Assembly (NCBI GenBank): GCA_029571985.1
Contig: JAKQVC010000110.1
Coordinates: 1-64,000, forward strand
Reading direction: 5' to 3'
Source of the DNA: Bacteroidota bacterium
Lineage (GTDB): Bacteria > Bacteroidota > Bacteroidia > Chitinophagales > BACL12
Length of the DNA stretch: 64,000 nt
The position numbers and the translations under genes are program-made. Of the stretch, positions 52,117 to 61,771 are shown in pieces. Each line of letters opens with the position of its first letter. Position 1 is the first letter of the stretch. The notes beneath the pieces are model-generated. The model saw only the letters and a program-made list of their open reading frames with translations. It ran no database searches and was not told where the DNA came from.

Positions 52117-53412
52117 TCAAAGTATAACGATCGGCTGCACAAAAACACCTTCCGGCGTTACGCACCTCACTAAATACATGCCTGCCTCCATATGTTGAAC
52201 AGGAATTCCGTCGGCAATGGTCGCTGGTTGAAAACGACTTATTACACGGCCATCATATTGCATGAATTCCACTGAAATGATAGAACCGGAATAATTCACC
52301 TGCACTACATCAGTTGCCGGGTTTGGATAAATGCGTATTTTTTGTGCTAAGGCGGGATTGGTTATCGTCAATGCCGGATCTAACCGCATGGGTACAACAC
52401 CATAACAATCATTCTGTATGCGCATCATGTCAAAATATTCTGCATCATCATTGGTTATCACAGCATTCGAAACAATGAGGCCTGTTTCCATTGACACGCC
52501 GACAATTGCTTCTCCGGTGTGATAATAATATATGCGCAACTCAGGGTCAATCGTTGAACTGCCATTTAAGGAATAACCTCCTGAAGCTATAGCATATGGC
52601 GATATTATCGTAATGACGCCGGATATCGGATTAATTTTTGCGAGATGTATGCCTGTTGAATCGATAATTTCAACGGTATCCATAATTAATGAATCAAACA
52701 CAGGTGTAACATAATTAGACCGCATCAAACCGTAAAGGGCGGTATCCACACAACTATAGCTGAAATTGTCGAGCATTATCCCATCATCAGGCAGTAAAAA
52801 GGGAGAAGTAGAATACACACCGCCGGTATACATATCTAATCCGATTAATGCAGAACCGGTAGAGTAATAGTAAACCATCATATACGGATCGATAGCACTT
52901 CCTGCCAAAGCAAAACCCTCTCCAATACTGGATGGTGAAATGCGGGTAACGATAGCTGTAGCCGGATCTATCGAGGCCAAAAACATTTCACTGGTCACTT
53001 CAAAGGTGATCGTATCATAAGTAATGGTTCTGGTTAAACCATATAAGGTAGAATCGGACTGATTGAAACGAAAATTATCAAAGTAGCTGAAACCCAAACC
53101 ATCTGTTACCTGAGCCGAGTAAACGGTCAGGCCGGTGGTCAGGTCAACACTTTTAAATGTATCAGCAGCCATATAATGATACAGGTTTTGATAAGGGTCA
53201 AGGGCTGCACCGGTCAGATTGATGAATGGCGACAAAGAAATCGGGCTGATGTTTGTTGCGACTCCTGTTTCCGGAACAATGGTTGCCAGAAAAACTTGAT
53301 AGTCAGGTGTATTTGTTCGCGCCAGTCCATATACGGTTGACGGCACCTGGGCAACCATCAGTGAACTGATGGCCATGAAAACCCAAAGGGTGAGGAGTTT
53401 CGTGTTTATCAT
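52117..53412 (-). CDS. Secreted T9SS protein with three internal repeats
   Basis: A 431-residue protein with a signal peptide MINTKLLTLWVFMAISSLMVAQ. It has three copies of a unit containing YGL(A/T/M)R followed by a calcium- or turn-like segment, then PYxxYxYY (DPYQNLYHYM, DPYMMVYYYS, DPELRIYYYH), as in beta-propeller-type proteins. The C-terminal T9SS domain runs from IRIYPNPATDVVQV to the final QPIVIL. No catalytic motif is visible. Function unknown. Confidence 0.85.
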   Translation of the reverse strand: MINTKLLTLWVFMAISSLMVAQVPSTVYGLARTNTPDYQVFLATIVPETGVATNISPISLSPFINLTGAALDPYQNLYHYMAADTFKSVDLTTGLTVYSAQVTDGLGFSYFDNFRFNQSDSTLYGLTRTITYDTITFEVTSEMFLASIDPATAIVTRISPSSIGEGFALAGSAIDPYMMVYYYSTGSALIGLDMYTGGVYSTSPFLLPDDGIMLDNFSYSCVDTALYGLMRSNYVTPVFDSLIMDTVEIIDSTGIHLAKINPISGVITIISPYAIASGGYSLNGSSTIDPELRIYYYHTGEAIVGVSMETGLIVSNAVITNDDAEYFDMMRIQNDCYGVVPMRLDPALTITNPALAQKIRIYPNPATDVVQVNYSGSIISVEFMQYDGRVISRFQPATIADGIPVQHMEAGMYLVRCVTPEGVFVQPIVIL

Positions 53413-53426
53413 AGCTTGTAAACACC

Positions 53427-53434
53427 TAAAGATA
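53427..53434 (-). promoter_or_regulatory. -7-like element (TATCTTTA) for the T9SS gene at 52117
   Basis: The minus strand reads AGCCTATCTTTA, 14 bases before the ATG at 53412. The same 12 bases precede the T9SS gene ending at 5280. Confidence 0.35.
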
Positions 53435-53556
53435 GGCTATGTTCAGCACAAAACCGGCCAAAATGGGCATGTATACAGCCAAAACCCGCCCTTTGCTAAC
53501 CCTCTGGGCAACCCGAACGCAAGGAACCTGGAAACCACCCATTCCAAAGTTTCTCC

Positions 53557-53564
53557 TACATTTG
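53557..53564 (+). promoter_or_regulatory. -7 element (TACATTTG) for the AAA+ gene
   Basis: TACATTTG lies 43 bases before the ATG at 53608. No -33 TTG is seen at the usual distance. Confidence 0.45.
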
Positions 53565-53607
53565 TAAGTGAAAACTAAATACATATTCCCAATAAATAAC
53601 AGGTCAA

Positions 53608-56247
53608 ATGGCGAAGAAAAACGAAGAAAAAAAGCGGTATAAGTTCAAAGAAATGAAAGTGTATGGTTCTCTCGAAAACTTTTTCGGAAACCAGAAGAAT
53701 TATCGCATTGTATTAGATGAGCTAGAGGTATGTTATGTAAACGTCGAATTGCAGTTGTTCAACATATTGTTTGATGAAGAGGAATGGAGTGCCAAAGTGA
53801 ACATCAAAGCCATTGAATATTATGGCAACAAAGAGATGTGCAATATTGATAAAGATTTAACGGTAACACCCGATCAAAATATCATTTTTATTCGCGAAGG
53901 ATGGGGCACACCCAACCCGGGATGGTGGAAAAAAGGTACCTATAAATGGGAAGTACGCATTGATGATGTGTTAGTTGGCACCAATTATTTCTACATCACT
54001 AATTCAGGAATGGTTACTCCGGGCGCCAACCCCTACTTCGACATTAATGCGGTTCGCCTGTTTAATAGTCCGAAAGGCACTACGCCAAGGGAAGAACGCA
54101 AATACTACTCTGCATTTAATAAGGATACCGCACAGTATATCTCTGTCGAATTAGATTTAACCAATAAAATCACCCACGAAAAATATTTCCCTCTCGAACT
54201 CAATTTATATTTCTATAATGATGTAGGCCAATTAAAAGGAGCTTGCTATTGGTTCGAGCATATTAACGACAGCCGTAAAAATATTGTTATGGATGTTGGC
54301 TACGGCGCAGAAAATCCGGGCTTCTGGTATCCGGATAAATACACCTGCGAAGTGGTATTCATGGATAATATTATTGCTGTAATCCCTTTCGAGGTTGGTA
54401 CGGTTGAGGTGCCACTTACCGGCGCTCAAGTATGGCTGACAAGCGCCCCTGTGAATGCAGATGTGCATCAAATTGCAGGCGAGGTTACGGATGAAGCTAC
54501 CTTTGAAACTGCTAAAAAAGAATTAGATGAATTAATTGGTTTAGCCACAGTTAAAAAAGAAATAAATGAGCTGACCACCTATCTGAAATTTCTGAAAATC
54601 AGACAGGAAAAAGGTTTTGAAGAAACATCGCGCATCAACCTGAATATGGTATTTACCGGTAACCCCGGAACCGGTAAAACAACGGTTGCGCGTATGTTGG
54701 GTAAAATTTATAAATCGCTCGGTTTATTAAAACGCGCTGATGTAACGGAAGTTGGCCGTGTCGATTTAGTTGCTGAATATATCGGACAAACAGCACCCAA
54801 AACAAAGGCTGCTATCGATCGCGCACGTGGCGGTATTTTATTTATTGATGAAGCTTATGCCTTAAGCGACCGCGGTGATGATGGAAAAGACTTTGGTAAG
54901 GAAGTTATTGAAGTACTCATTAAAGAAATGAGCGACGGACCCGGAGATATTGCCTTTATTTTTGCCGGCTATCCAAAAGAGATGCGCGATTTTCTGAACA
55001 GCAATCCCGGTTTAAGTTCAAGGGTTTCGCAGGTGATTAATTTCCCTGACTACAATCCGGATGAACTGATGGAAATTGCCACTTACGATAGCAAACGTCG
55101 CCATGTCGACATCTCAGAAGAAGCACGCAACCTGATTTATATGAAGGTGGTTGAGGCTTACCGCAATCGCGATAATCGTTTTGGAAATGCCCGTTTCGTA
55201 AACTCAATTGTAGAAGAGGCAAAACAAAATATGGCACTTCGCTTAATGCGAAACGAAAAGCCCGAAGAATTATCCAATGAGGATCTACGCACTATCACAC
55301 TTCTCGATGTTGAAGAAATATTCGGTTTAGGTGCTGCTTCAAAAGTGGAAATGCCTATTGATGAAGTTTTATTGCAAGATGCCTTAGGCGAATTAAAAGC
55401 CTTAACCGGTATGGGCACGGTGAAGAATGAAATTGAAGAAACCGTTAAACTGGTGCGTTATTATAAAGAAATTGGTCGTGATATTAAACGCTCATTTTCT
55501 ATGCATACGGTATTTACCGGTAATCCGGGTACAGGTAAAACTACGGTTGCCCGTATACTCGTGAAAATATATAAAGCACTGGGCATTTTAGAACGCGGTC
55601 ATTTAGTTGAAACGGATCGCGAAGGCATGGTTGCCGGATTTGTGGGCCAAACCGCTATTAAAGCGGATGCGATGATTGAAGCTGCTATGGGCGGTGGTTT
55701 ATTTATTGATGAAGCCTATGCTTTAAGTCAGGGTGGTGAAAATGATTTTGGTCGCGAAGCCATCGAAACACTGTTGAAACGCATGGAAGATCAGCGCGGT
55801 AATTTTATCGTAATCGTTGCCGGATATCCGGATAATATGGCGCGGTTCCTCGAGTCAAACCCAGGATTAAAATCACGTTTCGACAAGTTTGTGCATTTCG
55901 AAGATTACAATACCGAAGAGCTGTACACGATTGCAGATAATTTGTTGCAGAAAGAATTCCTGTTCCTCAATCAGGAGGCAGGTGCGCATCTGAAAACATA
56001 TATCGAACAATTAGTTACACATCGAAACAAGTATTTTGGAAATGCGCGTACCATGCGTAAAATCGTTGCCGATATCGTGCATCATCAAAACCTGCGCATG
56101 GCAGAAGTACCTGCTGCGCAACGCACACCTGACATGATTAAAACAGTGACTTTGGCAGATGTGCAAAGTTTCAAAACAGATGTCGAACATAAAGGTGGCG
56201 GTCGCGAAATGATTGGCTTTAAAATTGGTGAAAACACACAACCATAA
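53608..56247 (+). CDS. Doubly duplicated CbxX/SpoVK-type AAA+ protein with duplicated N-terminal domain
   Basis: An 879-residue protein. The N-terminal 270 residues contain two copies of a beta-rich unit about 133 residues apart; GWGTPNPGWWKKGTYKWEV (near 98-116) aligns with GYGAENPGFWYPDKYTCEV (near 231-249). After that come two CbxX/SpoVK-type AAA+ domains with Walker A GNPGTGKT at 351-358 and 638-645, Walker B FIDEAYAL in both, and sensor-type RFGNAR / YFGNAR segments. There is no signal peptide or membrane helix. The family remodels proteins in the cytoplasm; the target is unknown. Confidence 0.9.
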   Translation: MAKKNEEKKRYKFKEMKVYGSLENFFGNQKNYRIVLDELEVCYVNVELQLFNILFDEEEWSAKVNIKAIEYYGNKEMCNIDKDLTVTPDQNIIFIREGWGTPNPGWWKKGTYKWEVRIDDVLVGTNYFYITNSGMVTPGANPYFDINAVRLFNSPKGTTPREERKYYSAFNKDTAQYISVELDLTNKITHEKYFPLELNLYFYNDVGQLKGACYWFEHINDSRKNIVMDVGYGAENPGFWYPDKYTCEVVFMDNIIAVIPFEVGTVEVPLTGAQVWLTSAPVNADVHQIAGEVTDEATFETAKKELDELIGLATVKKEINELTTYLKFLKIRQEKGFEETSRINLNMVFTGNPGTGKTTVARMLGKIYKSLGLLKRADVTEVGRVDLVAEYIGQTAPKTKAAIDRARGGILFIDEAYALSDRGDDGKDFGKEVIEVLIKEMSDGPGDIAFIFAGYPKEMRDFLNSNPGLSSRVSQVINFPDYNPDELMEIATYDSKRRHVDISEEARNLIYMKVVEAYRNRDNRFGNARFVNSIVEEAKQNMALRLMRNEKPEELSNEDLRTITLLDVEEIFGLGAASKVEMPIDEVLLQDALGELKALTGMGTVKNEIEETVKLVRYYKEIGRDIKRSFSMHTVFTGNPGTGKTTVARILVKIYKALGILERGHLVETDREGMVAGFVGQTAIKADAMIEAAMGGGLFIDEAYALSQGGENDFGREAIETLLKRMEDQRGNFIVIVAGYPDNMARFLESNPGLKSRFDKFVHFEDYNTEELYTIADNLLQKEFLFLNQEAGAHLKTYIEQLVTHRNKYFGNARTMRKIVADIVHHQNLRMAEVPAAQRTPDMIKTVTLADVQSFKTDVEHKGGGREMIGFKIGENTQP

Positions 56248-56315
56248 TGTTGTCTATCCAATCACAAAGCAATCATTGACCTGTATTTATTGTAATTACT
56301 TAATGCCTATATATC

Positions 56316-57365
56316 ATGCGTATTCTATTTTTTTGTCTGACAATTGTTACCATAGTTAGTTGCAATAAGCCGCAAGCGGAAACACCTAAACCTGAGCAAC
56401 ATGCATTTGCTATTGCTATTCATGCGGGAGCAGGTGCATTAAAAAAAGGTAGCTATACACCTGAGGAAGAAGCCTTATACCATGCCAAATTGAAAGAGGC
56501 TGCTCAAGTAGGATATGATATGCTGAAACGTGGTGACAGCGCAACGCAAGTGGTTGTAGCCGTAATTAAAATTTTGGAAGATTCACCTCTTTTCAATGCA
56601 GGCAAAGGCTCTGTTATTTCGAACGATGGTCATATCCGCATGGATGCATCCATCATGAATGGCAAAACACTGGATGCCGGATCAATCAATAATGTGCAGA
56701 CCATTAAAAATCCTATCACTGCTGCAAAAGCTGTGATGGAAAAATCGAAATACATCATGTTTACAGGAGCCGGCGCCGAAGCCTTTGCTCGTGAACAAGG
56801 CATTGAATTTATTGACCCGTCCTATTTTTATACACCACGTCAGGTAGCTCGCTGGAAGGAAGACAAAACTGCGACAGATGAAAAGACCATTCATTATGTT
56901 GACAGTATGCTGGCCTTGCAAAATGGGACTACTGCCTGGTTGCCTTACGAATTAAGTTTAGGTACCGTGGGATGTGCAGTGAAAGATAAATACGGTAATC
57001 TGGCTGCAGGTACTTCGACCGGAGGATTAATGCATAAAAAATTCGACCGTGTGGGCGACTCACCGGTAATTGGTGCAGGCACTTATGCTTATAATAAAAC
57101 GTGCGCCATCAGTTGCACAGGAACCGGAGAAGATTTTATTAAAACCGTAGCTGCAAAAACCGTAAGCGATATGATGGAATTTAAAGGCATGTCGCTCGAT
57201 GAAGCAACGCATAACATGATTCATGTACGATTTAAAGAAATCACCGGCGATGGTGGCATGGTGGCAGTAGATGCGAATGGACAAGTTTCATGGCAATACA
57301 ACAGTGATGGTATGTTCAGGGCTTTTGTCAATGAATCAGGAGAAATTACGACAGCCATTTATTAA
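56316..57365 (+). CDS. Isoaspartyl peptidase/L-asparaginase family lipoprotein
   Basis: A 349-residue N-terminal-nucleophile hydrolase. A lipoprotein signal (MRILFFCLTIVTIVSCNK) precedes the mature chain IAIHAGAGALKKG. The precursor cleavage site is LSLGTVGCAV with T217 as the expected catalytic threonine; GNLAAGTSTGG is also diagnostic. It probably hydrolyses isoaspartyl dipeptides or asparagine in the periplasm. Its stop overlaps the next start (TAATG). Confidence 0.92.
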   Translation: MRILFFCLTIVTIVSCNKPQAETPKPEQHAFAIAIHAGAGALKKGSYTPEEEALYHAKLKEAAQVGYDMLKRGDSATQVVVAVIKILEDSPLFNAGKGSVISNDGHIRMDASIMNGKTLDAGSINNVQTIKNPITAAKAVMEKSKYIMFTGAGAEAFAREQGIEFIDPSYFYTPRQVARWKEDKTATDEKTIHYVDSMLALQNGTTAWLPYELSLGTVGCAVKDKYGNLAAGTSTGGLMHKKFDRVGDSPVIGAGTYAYNKTCAISCTGTGEDFIKTVAAKTVSDMMEFKGMSLDEATHNMIHVRFKEITGDGGMVAVDANGQVSWQYNSDGMFRAFVNESGEITTAIY

Positions 57366-58264
57366 TGAAAACGTCTTACCTGATTTGCGGCATTTTACTG
57401 TTGTGGATAGCGCAGGCATGTGAACTCACTTCTGATGAGCCTGTTGCGTTCTCCAAATGTTCAACCTTTGTCGAATCAAATGGGAAAGAGGTGTTGCGAC
57501 ATGAAACCATTTACGACGAACAGGAACGCCTGATTGCTGAATTGTTTTATACTTCTAATCAAAAAGTATATCGACGCATTGCCTATGGATATGAAAAAGA
57601 TAACCTGATTTATATCCGCACCTATCAGAATGAAACGTTAACGGATGAAGTGCAGCAAAGTTTTATTGGCAACAGGCTGATGTACAGAAATGTATATGCC
57701 GCCGGAAAACCTGTTAGTTCAACCGCCTACTCCTATTATCCGACCGGCGTTATTAAAAGAACGGTTGAAGACTATTTATTCGAACCTGAAAAACCTGTAA
57801 CTACAGTAAGCAATTTTGATGAAGAAGGTCGCAAAATGACGGTCTTCAGGCAGATTTATGAAGATAAATCCAGGAAAGTAATCAGTCGATATGAAATGGA
57901 TCAATATATCCGTACCAAAAATCCGGATAATGACCTGCCTGCACGCGAAACAACATTAATTCACTTTGGTTATTACGAATCACCGGACACGGTTTCTGAC
58001 ATTAGTTACCGCTATGCGGATACTGTATTAACGGCTACCATATATCGTACTAAAGGCATGTATGATTTACCCGACAGCTCACACTATTTTTATAATGCCG
58101 ATAAGCTACTGAGTCGGCAAATCAATTTCTTCAGCTCTAAAATGAAAAATACTGAAGTGCGCATGGATACAGTTGACTATGCGTATGATGCACAAAAACG
58201 GCTGATTTCAGAAATGGACCTGTCAAAAGACGTTCGTACGATATACCGGTATACCAAATATTAA
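57365..58264 (+). CDS. Hypothetical lipoprotein
   Basis: A 299-residue protein with lipoprotein signal MKTSYLICGILLLWIAQAC (lipid cysteine C19). The rest is rich in Tyr, Asp and Glu with repeated YDEQERL / FDEEGRKM / YDAQKRL motifs, like the YD- or MORN-type repeats of secreted Bacteroidota proteins. No known enzyme motif. It is coupled to the asparaginase gene by a one-base overlap. Confidence 0.65.
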   Translation: MKTSYLICGILLLWIAQACELTSDEPVAFSKCSTFVESNGKEVLRHETIYDEQERLIAELFYTSNQKVYRRIAYGYEKDNLIYIRTYQNETLTDEVQQSFIGNRLMYRNVYAAGKPVSSTAYSYYPTGVIKRTVEDYLFEPEKPVTTVSNFDEEGRKMTVFRQIYEDKSRKVISRYEMDQYIRTKNPDNDLPARETTLIHFGYYESPDTVSDISYRYADTVLTATIYRTKGMYDLPDSSHYFYNADKLLSRQINFFSSKMKNTEVRMDTVDYAYDAQKRLISEMDLSKDVRTIYRYTKY

Positions 58265-58507
58265 GAGGCAACTTTTTCACCGGCATTTATCGACTAAAAT
58301 CCACCCAGTTGGCAGTCCGGCTAACTTTTTTTGCGGGTTGAAATCCAGGTTATCGCTTTTTGGGAATACCCCACCCTTCTTCAGGAACCGCAGAATATCT
58401 CCCTTGAGGTAAGCCGTTTCACCTGGCCTTGGCAGGACACAATTCGGCTGAAAGTCCGTCTGGGTGCATCTTTCACCTTAAAATAAGTCCTTCAGAAACG
58501 CATAAAA
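58265..58507. other. Intergenic region with no recognisable gene
   Basis: About 240 bases between the hypothetical lipoprotein and the isc genes have no open frame of note and no obvious repeat. It is not AT-rich. I see nothing to annotate; a small RNA cannot be excluded. Confidence 0.5.
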
Positions 58508-58539
58508 AAAGCCTTCCTGGTGTGACCCTGGAAGGCTTT
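58508..58539 (-). terminator. Terminator after iscA
   Basis: The stem AAAGCCTTCC / GGAAGGCTTT lies 29 bases past the iscA stop. On the minus strand a run of seven T follows, a classic rho-independent terminator. Confidence 0.9.
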
Positions 58540-58568
58540 AAGTTCAAGTATGAAAAGAAAAGATGATA

Positions 58569-58895
58569 CTAAACTGCAAAACTTTCTCCACATCCGCAAG
58601 TTCTGGATGCATTTGGATTAACAAAATGAAAGCCTTTGCCGTTTAACCCGTCGGTATAGTCTAATGTTGTGTCGCACAGATACAGGAAGCTTTTGAGGTC
58701 TGTAACCAGCTTCTCGCCGCGGTCTTCGAATATCTGATCGCCCGGCTTCTCTTCGTTGTCGAAGTCCATTTTATAGCTCAATCCCGAGCAGCCGCCGCCT
58801 ACAACAGACACGCGGATGAAGTAGTCGGAACCGATGCCGGCTTCAGCCTTAAGCTGCTCTACTTTATATTTTGCGGGTTCTGAGATGAAAATCAT
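58569..58895 (-). CDS. iscA: Iron-sulfur cluster assembly protein IscA/SufA type
   Basis: A 108-residue A-type carrier protein. The cluster-binding cysteines are C36 (GGCSGLSY), C100 and C102 (SRTCGCGESF). It delivers or matures Fe-S clusters, for instance those of complex I encoded nearby. It is the last gene of iscS-iscU-iscA, 32 bases after iscU. Confidence 0.94.
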   Translation of the reverse strand: MIFISEPAKYKVEQLKAEAGIGSDYFIRVSVVGGGCSGLSYKMDFDNEEKPGDQIFEDRGEKLVTDLKSFLYLCDTTLDYTDGLNGKGFHFVNPNASRTCGCGESFAV

Positions 58896-58927
58896 AGTTT
58901 CAGTCGGCCGTCGTTTGAACGGGCGTT

Positions 58928-59347
58928 TTAGTGAACAATTTTTTCTTCAAGTGTCAGTTCAGGCATACCGTTTTTCTTGCGATAATCCTGAATGGCAGCT
59001 TTAATGGCATCTTCAGCCAATACAGAGCAGTGGATTTTTACCGGAGGTAAGGCCAGTTCTTCCACGATATCCATATTGTCGATAGTGAGTGCTTCATCAA
59101 TGGTTTTACCTTTCAGCCATTCTGTTGCCAGAGATGAAGAGGCAATGGCGCTTCCGCATCCGAAGGTCTTGAAACGTGCATCTTTGATTACCTGCGTTTC
59201 AGGATCCACTTCAATTTGCAAACGCATCACGTCGCCGCATTCAGGTGCACCAACTAATCCGGTGCCCACTTCAGATTTGGTATGATCGAGTGTTCCTACG
59301 TTTTGAGGATTCTCGTAATGATCCAGTACTTTCTTAGAATATGCCAT
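58928..59347 (-). CDS. iscU: Fe-S cluster scaffold protein IscU
   Basis: A 139-residue scaffold with cysteines C37 (GAPECGDV), C64 (FGCGSAI) and C107 (IHCS), and the LPPVK recognition motif for the HscA chaperone just before the last. It assembles clusters on sulfur supplied by IscS. Upstream gene: iscS. Confidence 0.96.
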   Translation of the reverse strand: MAYSKKVLDHYENPQNVGTLDHTKSEVGTGLVGAPECGDVMRLQIEVDPETQVIKDARFKTFGCGSAIASSSLATEWLKGKTIDEALTIDNMDIVEELALPPVKIHCSVLAEDAIKAAIQDYRKKNGMPELTLEEKIVH

Positions 59348-59394
59348 ATATAGTAAATGTTTTTTGGGTGCGTTTAGTTCTATTTATTACCTGA

Positions 59395-60609
59395 TTAATG
59401 TTCAGCCCACTCGATAGTGTTGAGGTCGATGCCCATTTTGAACATTTCCCACAACGGACTCATATCGCGCAATTTTAATACTGCTTTTGTAACGGCTTCG
59501 ATGGTGTAATCAATCTGATCGTCAGTTGTAAAGCGACCTAACGAAAAGCGAATACTGCTATGTGCCAGATCATCGCCTAAACCGAGTGCTTTCAATACAT
59601 AACTTGGTTCGAGAGATGCGCTTGTACAGGCACTTCCAGAGCTTACAGCTATGTTCTGGTTAAAGGCCATCATCAAGCCTTCACCTTCTACATATTTAAA
59701 TGAGATATTGGTTAAATGCGGAACACGACTCAGGCGGTTTCCGTTAACATAAGATTCTTCAATAGTTAATAATGCATTTTCGAGACGGTCGCGCATTACA
59801 CTCAAACGAGCGGCATCAGCATCCATTTCGAGCATCGCTAATTCAGCTGCTTTTCCAAAACCAACAATTCCCGGAACGTTTAATGTACCTGAACGCATGC
59901 CACGCTCATGACCACCGCCGTCCATTTGTGCAGTTACTTTAACACGCGGATTTTTTCTGCGCACATACAAGGCACCAACACCTTTAGGACCATACATTTT
60001 ATGTGCAGTGAAAGCCATTAAATCAATACCATCGCGCTCAACATCTACAGAAATTTTACCTACAGCTTGTGTGGCATCAGTAAACATTAAGGCACCTTTT
60101 TTATGGGCGATATCTGCAATCTGACGAATAGGTGCAATGGTTCCAATTTCATTATTGGCATACATAACAGAAACCATAATGGTTTTATCAGTAACCACAC
60201 TTTCCAATTCATTCAAATCGATATTTCCCTCAGCATCCACTTTCAGATAAGTAACCTGTCCGCCCATTTTTTCAATATGCTTACAGGTATCCAAAACAGC
60301 TTTATGCTCGGTAGTAACGGTAACGATATGATTGCCTTTGCGGCTATACATGTCGAACACCCCTTTCAGAGCAAGGTTATCAGATTCAGTAGCACCTGAA
60401 GTAAGGATAATTTCCTTATCAGAAGCATTGATGAGTTTTGCTATGCGCTCGCGACCGAGATCAACAGCACTTTCAGTTGCCCATCCAAAAGGGTGGCTGC
60501 GACTGGCTGCATTACCGAAATGCTCGGTAAAGTAAGGTAACATGGCCTCTAATACACGCGGATCAACCGGCGTAGTGGCGCTATTATCGAGATAAATGGG
60601 CAGTTTCAT
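59395..60609 (-). CDS. iscS: Cysteine desulfurase IscS
   Basis: A 404-residue PLP enzyme. The PLP lysine is K204 in [11 protein letters not shown], the persulfide cysteine C328 in [15 protein letters not shown], and CKHIEKMGG / DATQAVGKI are typical. It supplies sulfur for cluster and tRNA modification. It heads the isc operon, which lacks iscR, hscA, hscB and fdx. Confidence 0.96.
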   Translation of the reverse strand: MKLPIYLDNSATTPVDPRVLEAMLPYFTEHFGNAASRSHPFGWATESAVDLGRERIAKLINASDKEIILTSGATESDNLALKGVFDMYSRKGNHIVTVTTEHKAVLDTCKHIEKMGGQVTYLKVDAEGNIDLNELESVVTDKTIMVSVMYANNEIGTIAPIRQIADIAHKKGALMFTDATQAVGKISVDVERDGIDLMAFTAHKMYGPKGVGALYVRRKNPRVKVTAQMDGGGHERGMRSGTLNVPGIVGFGKAAELAMLEMDADAARLSVMRDRLENALLTIEESYVNGNRLSRVPHLTNISFKYVEGEGLMMAFNQNIAVSSGSACTSASLEPSYVLKALGLGDDLAHSSIRFSLGRFTTDDQIDYTIEAVTKAVLKLRDMSPLWEMFKMGIDLNTIEWAEH

Positions 60610-60640
60610 TGAATATGCTATTTAGACTAATTCTAAAACA

Positions 60641-60648
60641 CAAAGGTA
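60641..60648 (-). promoter_or_regulatory. -7 element (TACCTTTG) for the isc operon
   Basis: The minus strand reads TACCTTTG, 31 bases before the iscS ATG. No binding-site palindrome for IscR is evident. Bases 60649-60888 hold no gene; CAGCC / GGCTG forms a small hairpin near 60766. Confidence 0.5.
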
Positions 60649-60888
60649 GGCAAAAGGTTCGAAAAAAAACCGCGCTATGTAGCTATGTCATCCAAATGTT
60701 ACCAAACTGGGTGGGAGACTGGAACTGCCCCCTCTTGTCGGGGTAGACTGCCACCCTCAAAACAGCCCCTTTTTAGGCTGGAATAAGGCCATCTTGCCCA
60801 AATCTCCCCTGGGTTGATATGGAGAGGCCTGTCTATTAATCACCAAAACAAGGCCATGTATATCATCAGTTAACAGGCACTGATGTTG

Positions 60889-60896
60889 TACATTTG
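60889..60896 (+). promoter_or_regulatory. -7 element (TACATTTG) for the methylmalonyl-CoA epimerase
   Basis: TACATTTG lies 17 bases before the ATG at 60914, supporting that start over the GTG at 60896. Confidence 0.5.
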
Positions 60897-60913
60897 TGGG
60901 AAAACAGCACCTG

Positions 60914-61318
60914 ATGAAAAAAATTGAACATATCGGAATTGCCGTAAAAAATTTGGCGGAGAGTAATGCTTTGTTTGCCCGGTTATTTGGCAAGGACCAC
61001 TATAAGGTGGAGACGGTTGAGCGCGAAGGGGTGAGCACTTCTTTTTTTATGATGGGTGAAACAAAAATCGAATTACTAGAATCAACCAGGCCGGATTCGG
61101 CAATTGGCAAATTCATCGAAAAACGCGGCGAAGGTGTGCATCATATCGCCTATGCGGTGGATGATATTTATGCAGAAATGCACCGCCTCGAATCAGAAGG
61201 ATTTGAATTACTGCACAAAGAACCACTCACCGGCGCCGATAATAAACTCATCGCTTTTTTACACCCAAAATCTACAAATGGGGTGTTGGTGGAGTTGTGT
61301 ATGGACAACACTAATTGA
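60914..61318 (+). CDS. mce: Methylmalonyl-CoA epimerase
   Basis: A 134-residue vicinal-oxygen-chelate protein with IEHIGIAVKNL, IELLESTRP, GEGVHHIAYAVDDI, and PKSTNGVLVELC. The metal-binding His and Glu residues are in place. It interconverts methylmalonyl-CoA epimers in propionate metabolism. The start at 60914 matches the family (MKKIEHIG). Its stop TGA is the first unit of the simple repeat that follows. Confidence 0.93.
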   Translation: MKKIEHIGIAVKNLAESNALFARLFGKDHYKVETVEREGVSTSFFMMGETKIELLESTRPDSAIGKFIEKRGEGVHHIAYAVDDIYAEMHRLESEGFELLHKEPLTGADNKLIAFLHPKSTNGVLVELCMDNTN

Positions 61319-61350
61319 TTAGCCGATTAGCTGATTAGCCGATTAGCCGA
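61316..61350. repeat. Simple repeat (GATTAGCC)n starting at the mce stop codon
   Basis: TGATTAGCCGATTAGC units run from the TGA stop codon onward with one variant (GATTAGCT). Further AATGTGCAA-type pieces follow. The region 61319-61771 contains only repeats. Confidence 0.8.
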
Positions 61351-61488
61351 TGTGAAATGCAAATGTGCAAATGTGTCCGCCGTATGGCGGATTTGAGTGT
61401 GGAAGTGTGCGAGTGAAAATGCAGATGACTATAAAGAACAAAAAATACCCTCATAAATTAACAGCCACAAATAATCCGAAAATCAGCT

Positions 61489-61509
61489 CCCTCTCCAGCA
61501 AGGAGAGGG
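61489..61509. repeat. CCCTCTCC hairpin
   Basis: CCCTCTCC and GGAGAGGG form a perfect 8-bp stem around AGCAA. It is followed by a G-run and could be a terminator or a piece of a dispersed repeat. Confidence 0.6.
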
Positions 61510-61583
61510 CGGGGGGTGAGGTTCAACTAAAATGCAATTGCATTTCATTATTCCTCATTCCTTATTCCTCATTCCTATAAAAA

Positions 61584-61729
61584 GGTAGTGAGTAGTGGGA
61601 CAATGCAGGGATTTTGGTGGAGCATGAGATTTAATTTTCGGTTGTTATTATCATAAAAAAAAGCTGCATTCTAAGGCCGTAGGCCTTATTGCATTTGTCT
61701 CACTACCCAATACTCACTACCCACTACCC
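61584..61729. repeat. MITE-like element, copy 2, with imperfect inverted ends
   Basis: 146 bp. The left end begins GGTAGTGAGTAGTGGGAC and AATGCA; the right end read backwards begins GGTAGTGGGTAGTGAG and ends GACAAATGCA. The interior is AT-rich with a palindrome AAGGCCgtAGGCCTT. It matches the layout of 307-433. It lies within an array of ATTCCTCATTCCT units. No coding capacity. Confidence 0.65.
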
Positions 61730-61771
61730 GCCCTTTCAAAACATAAATCCTCATTCCTCATTCCTAATTCC

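Noticed and set aside
61584-61729. Element as an insertion sequence with a transposase
   Set aside because: Only 146 bp with stops in all frames; no transposase gene in the window.
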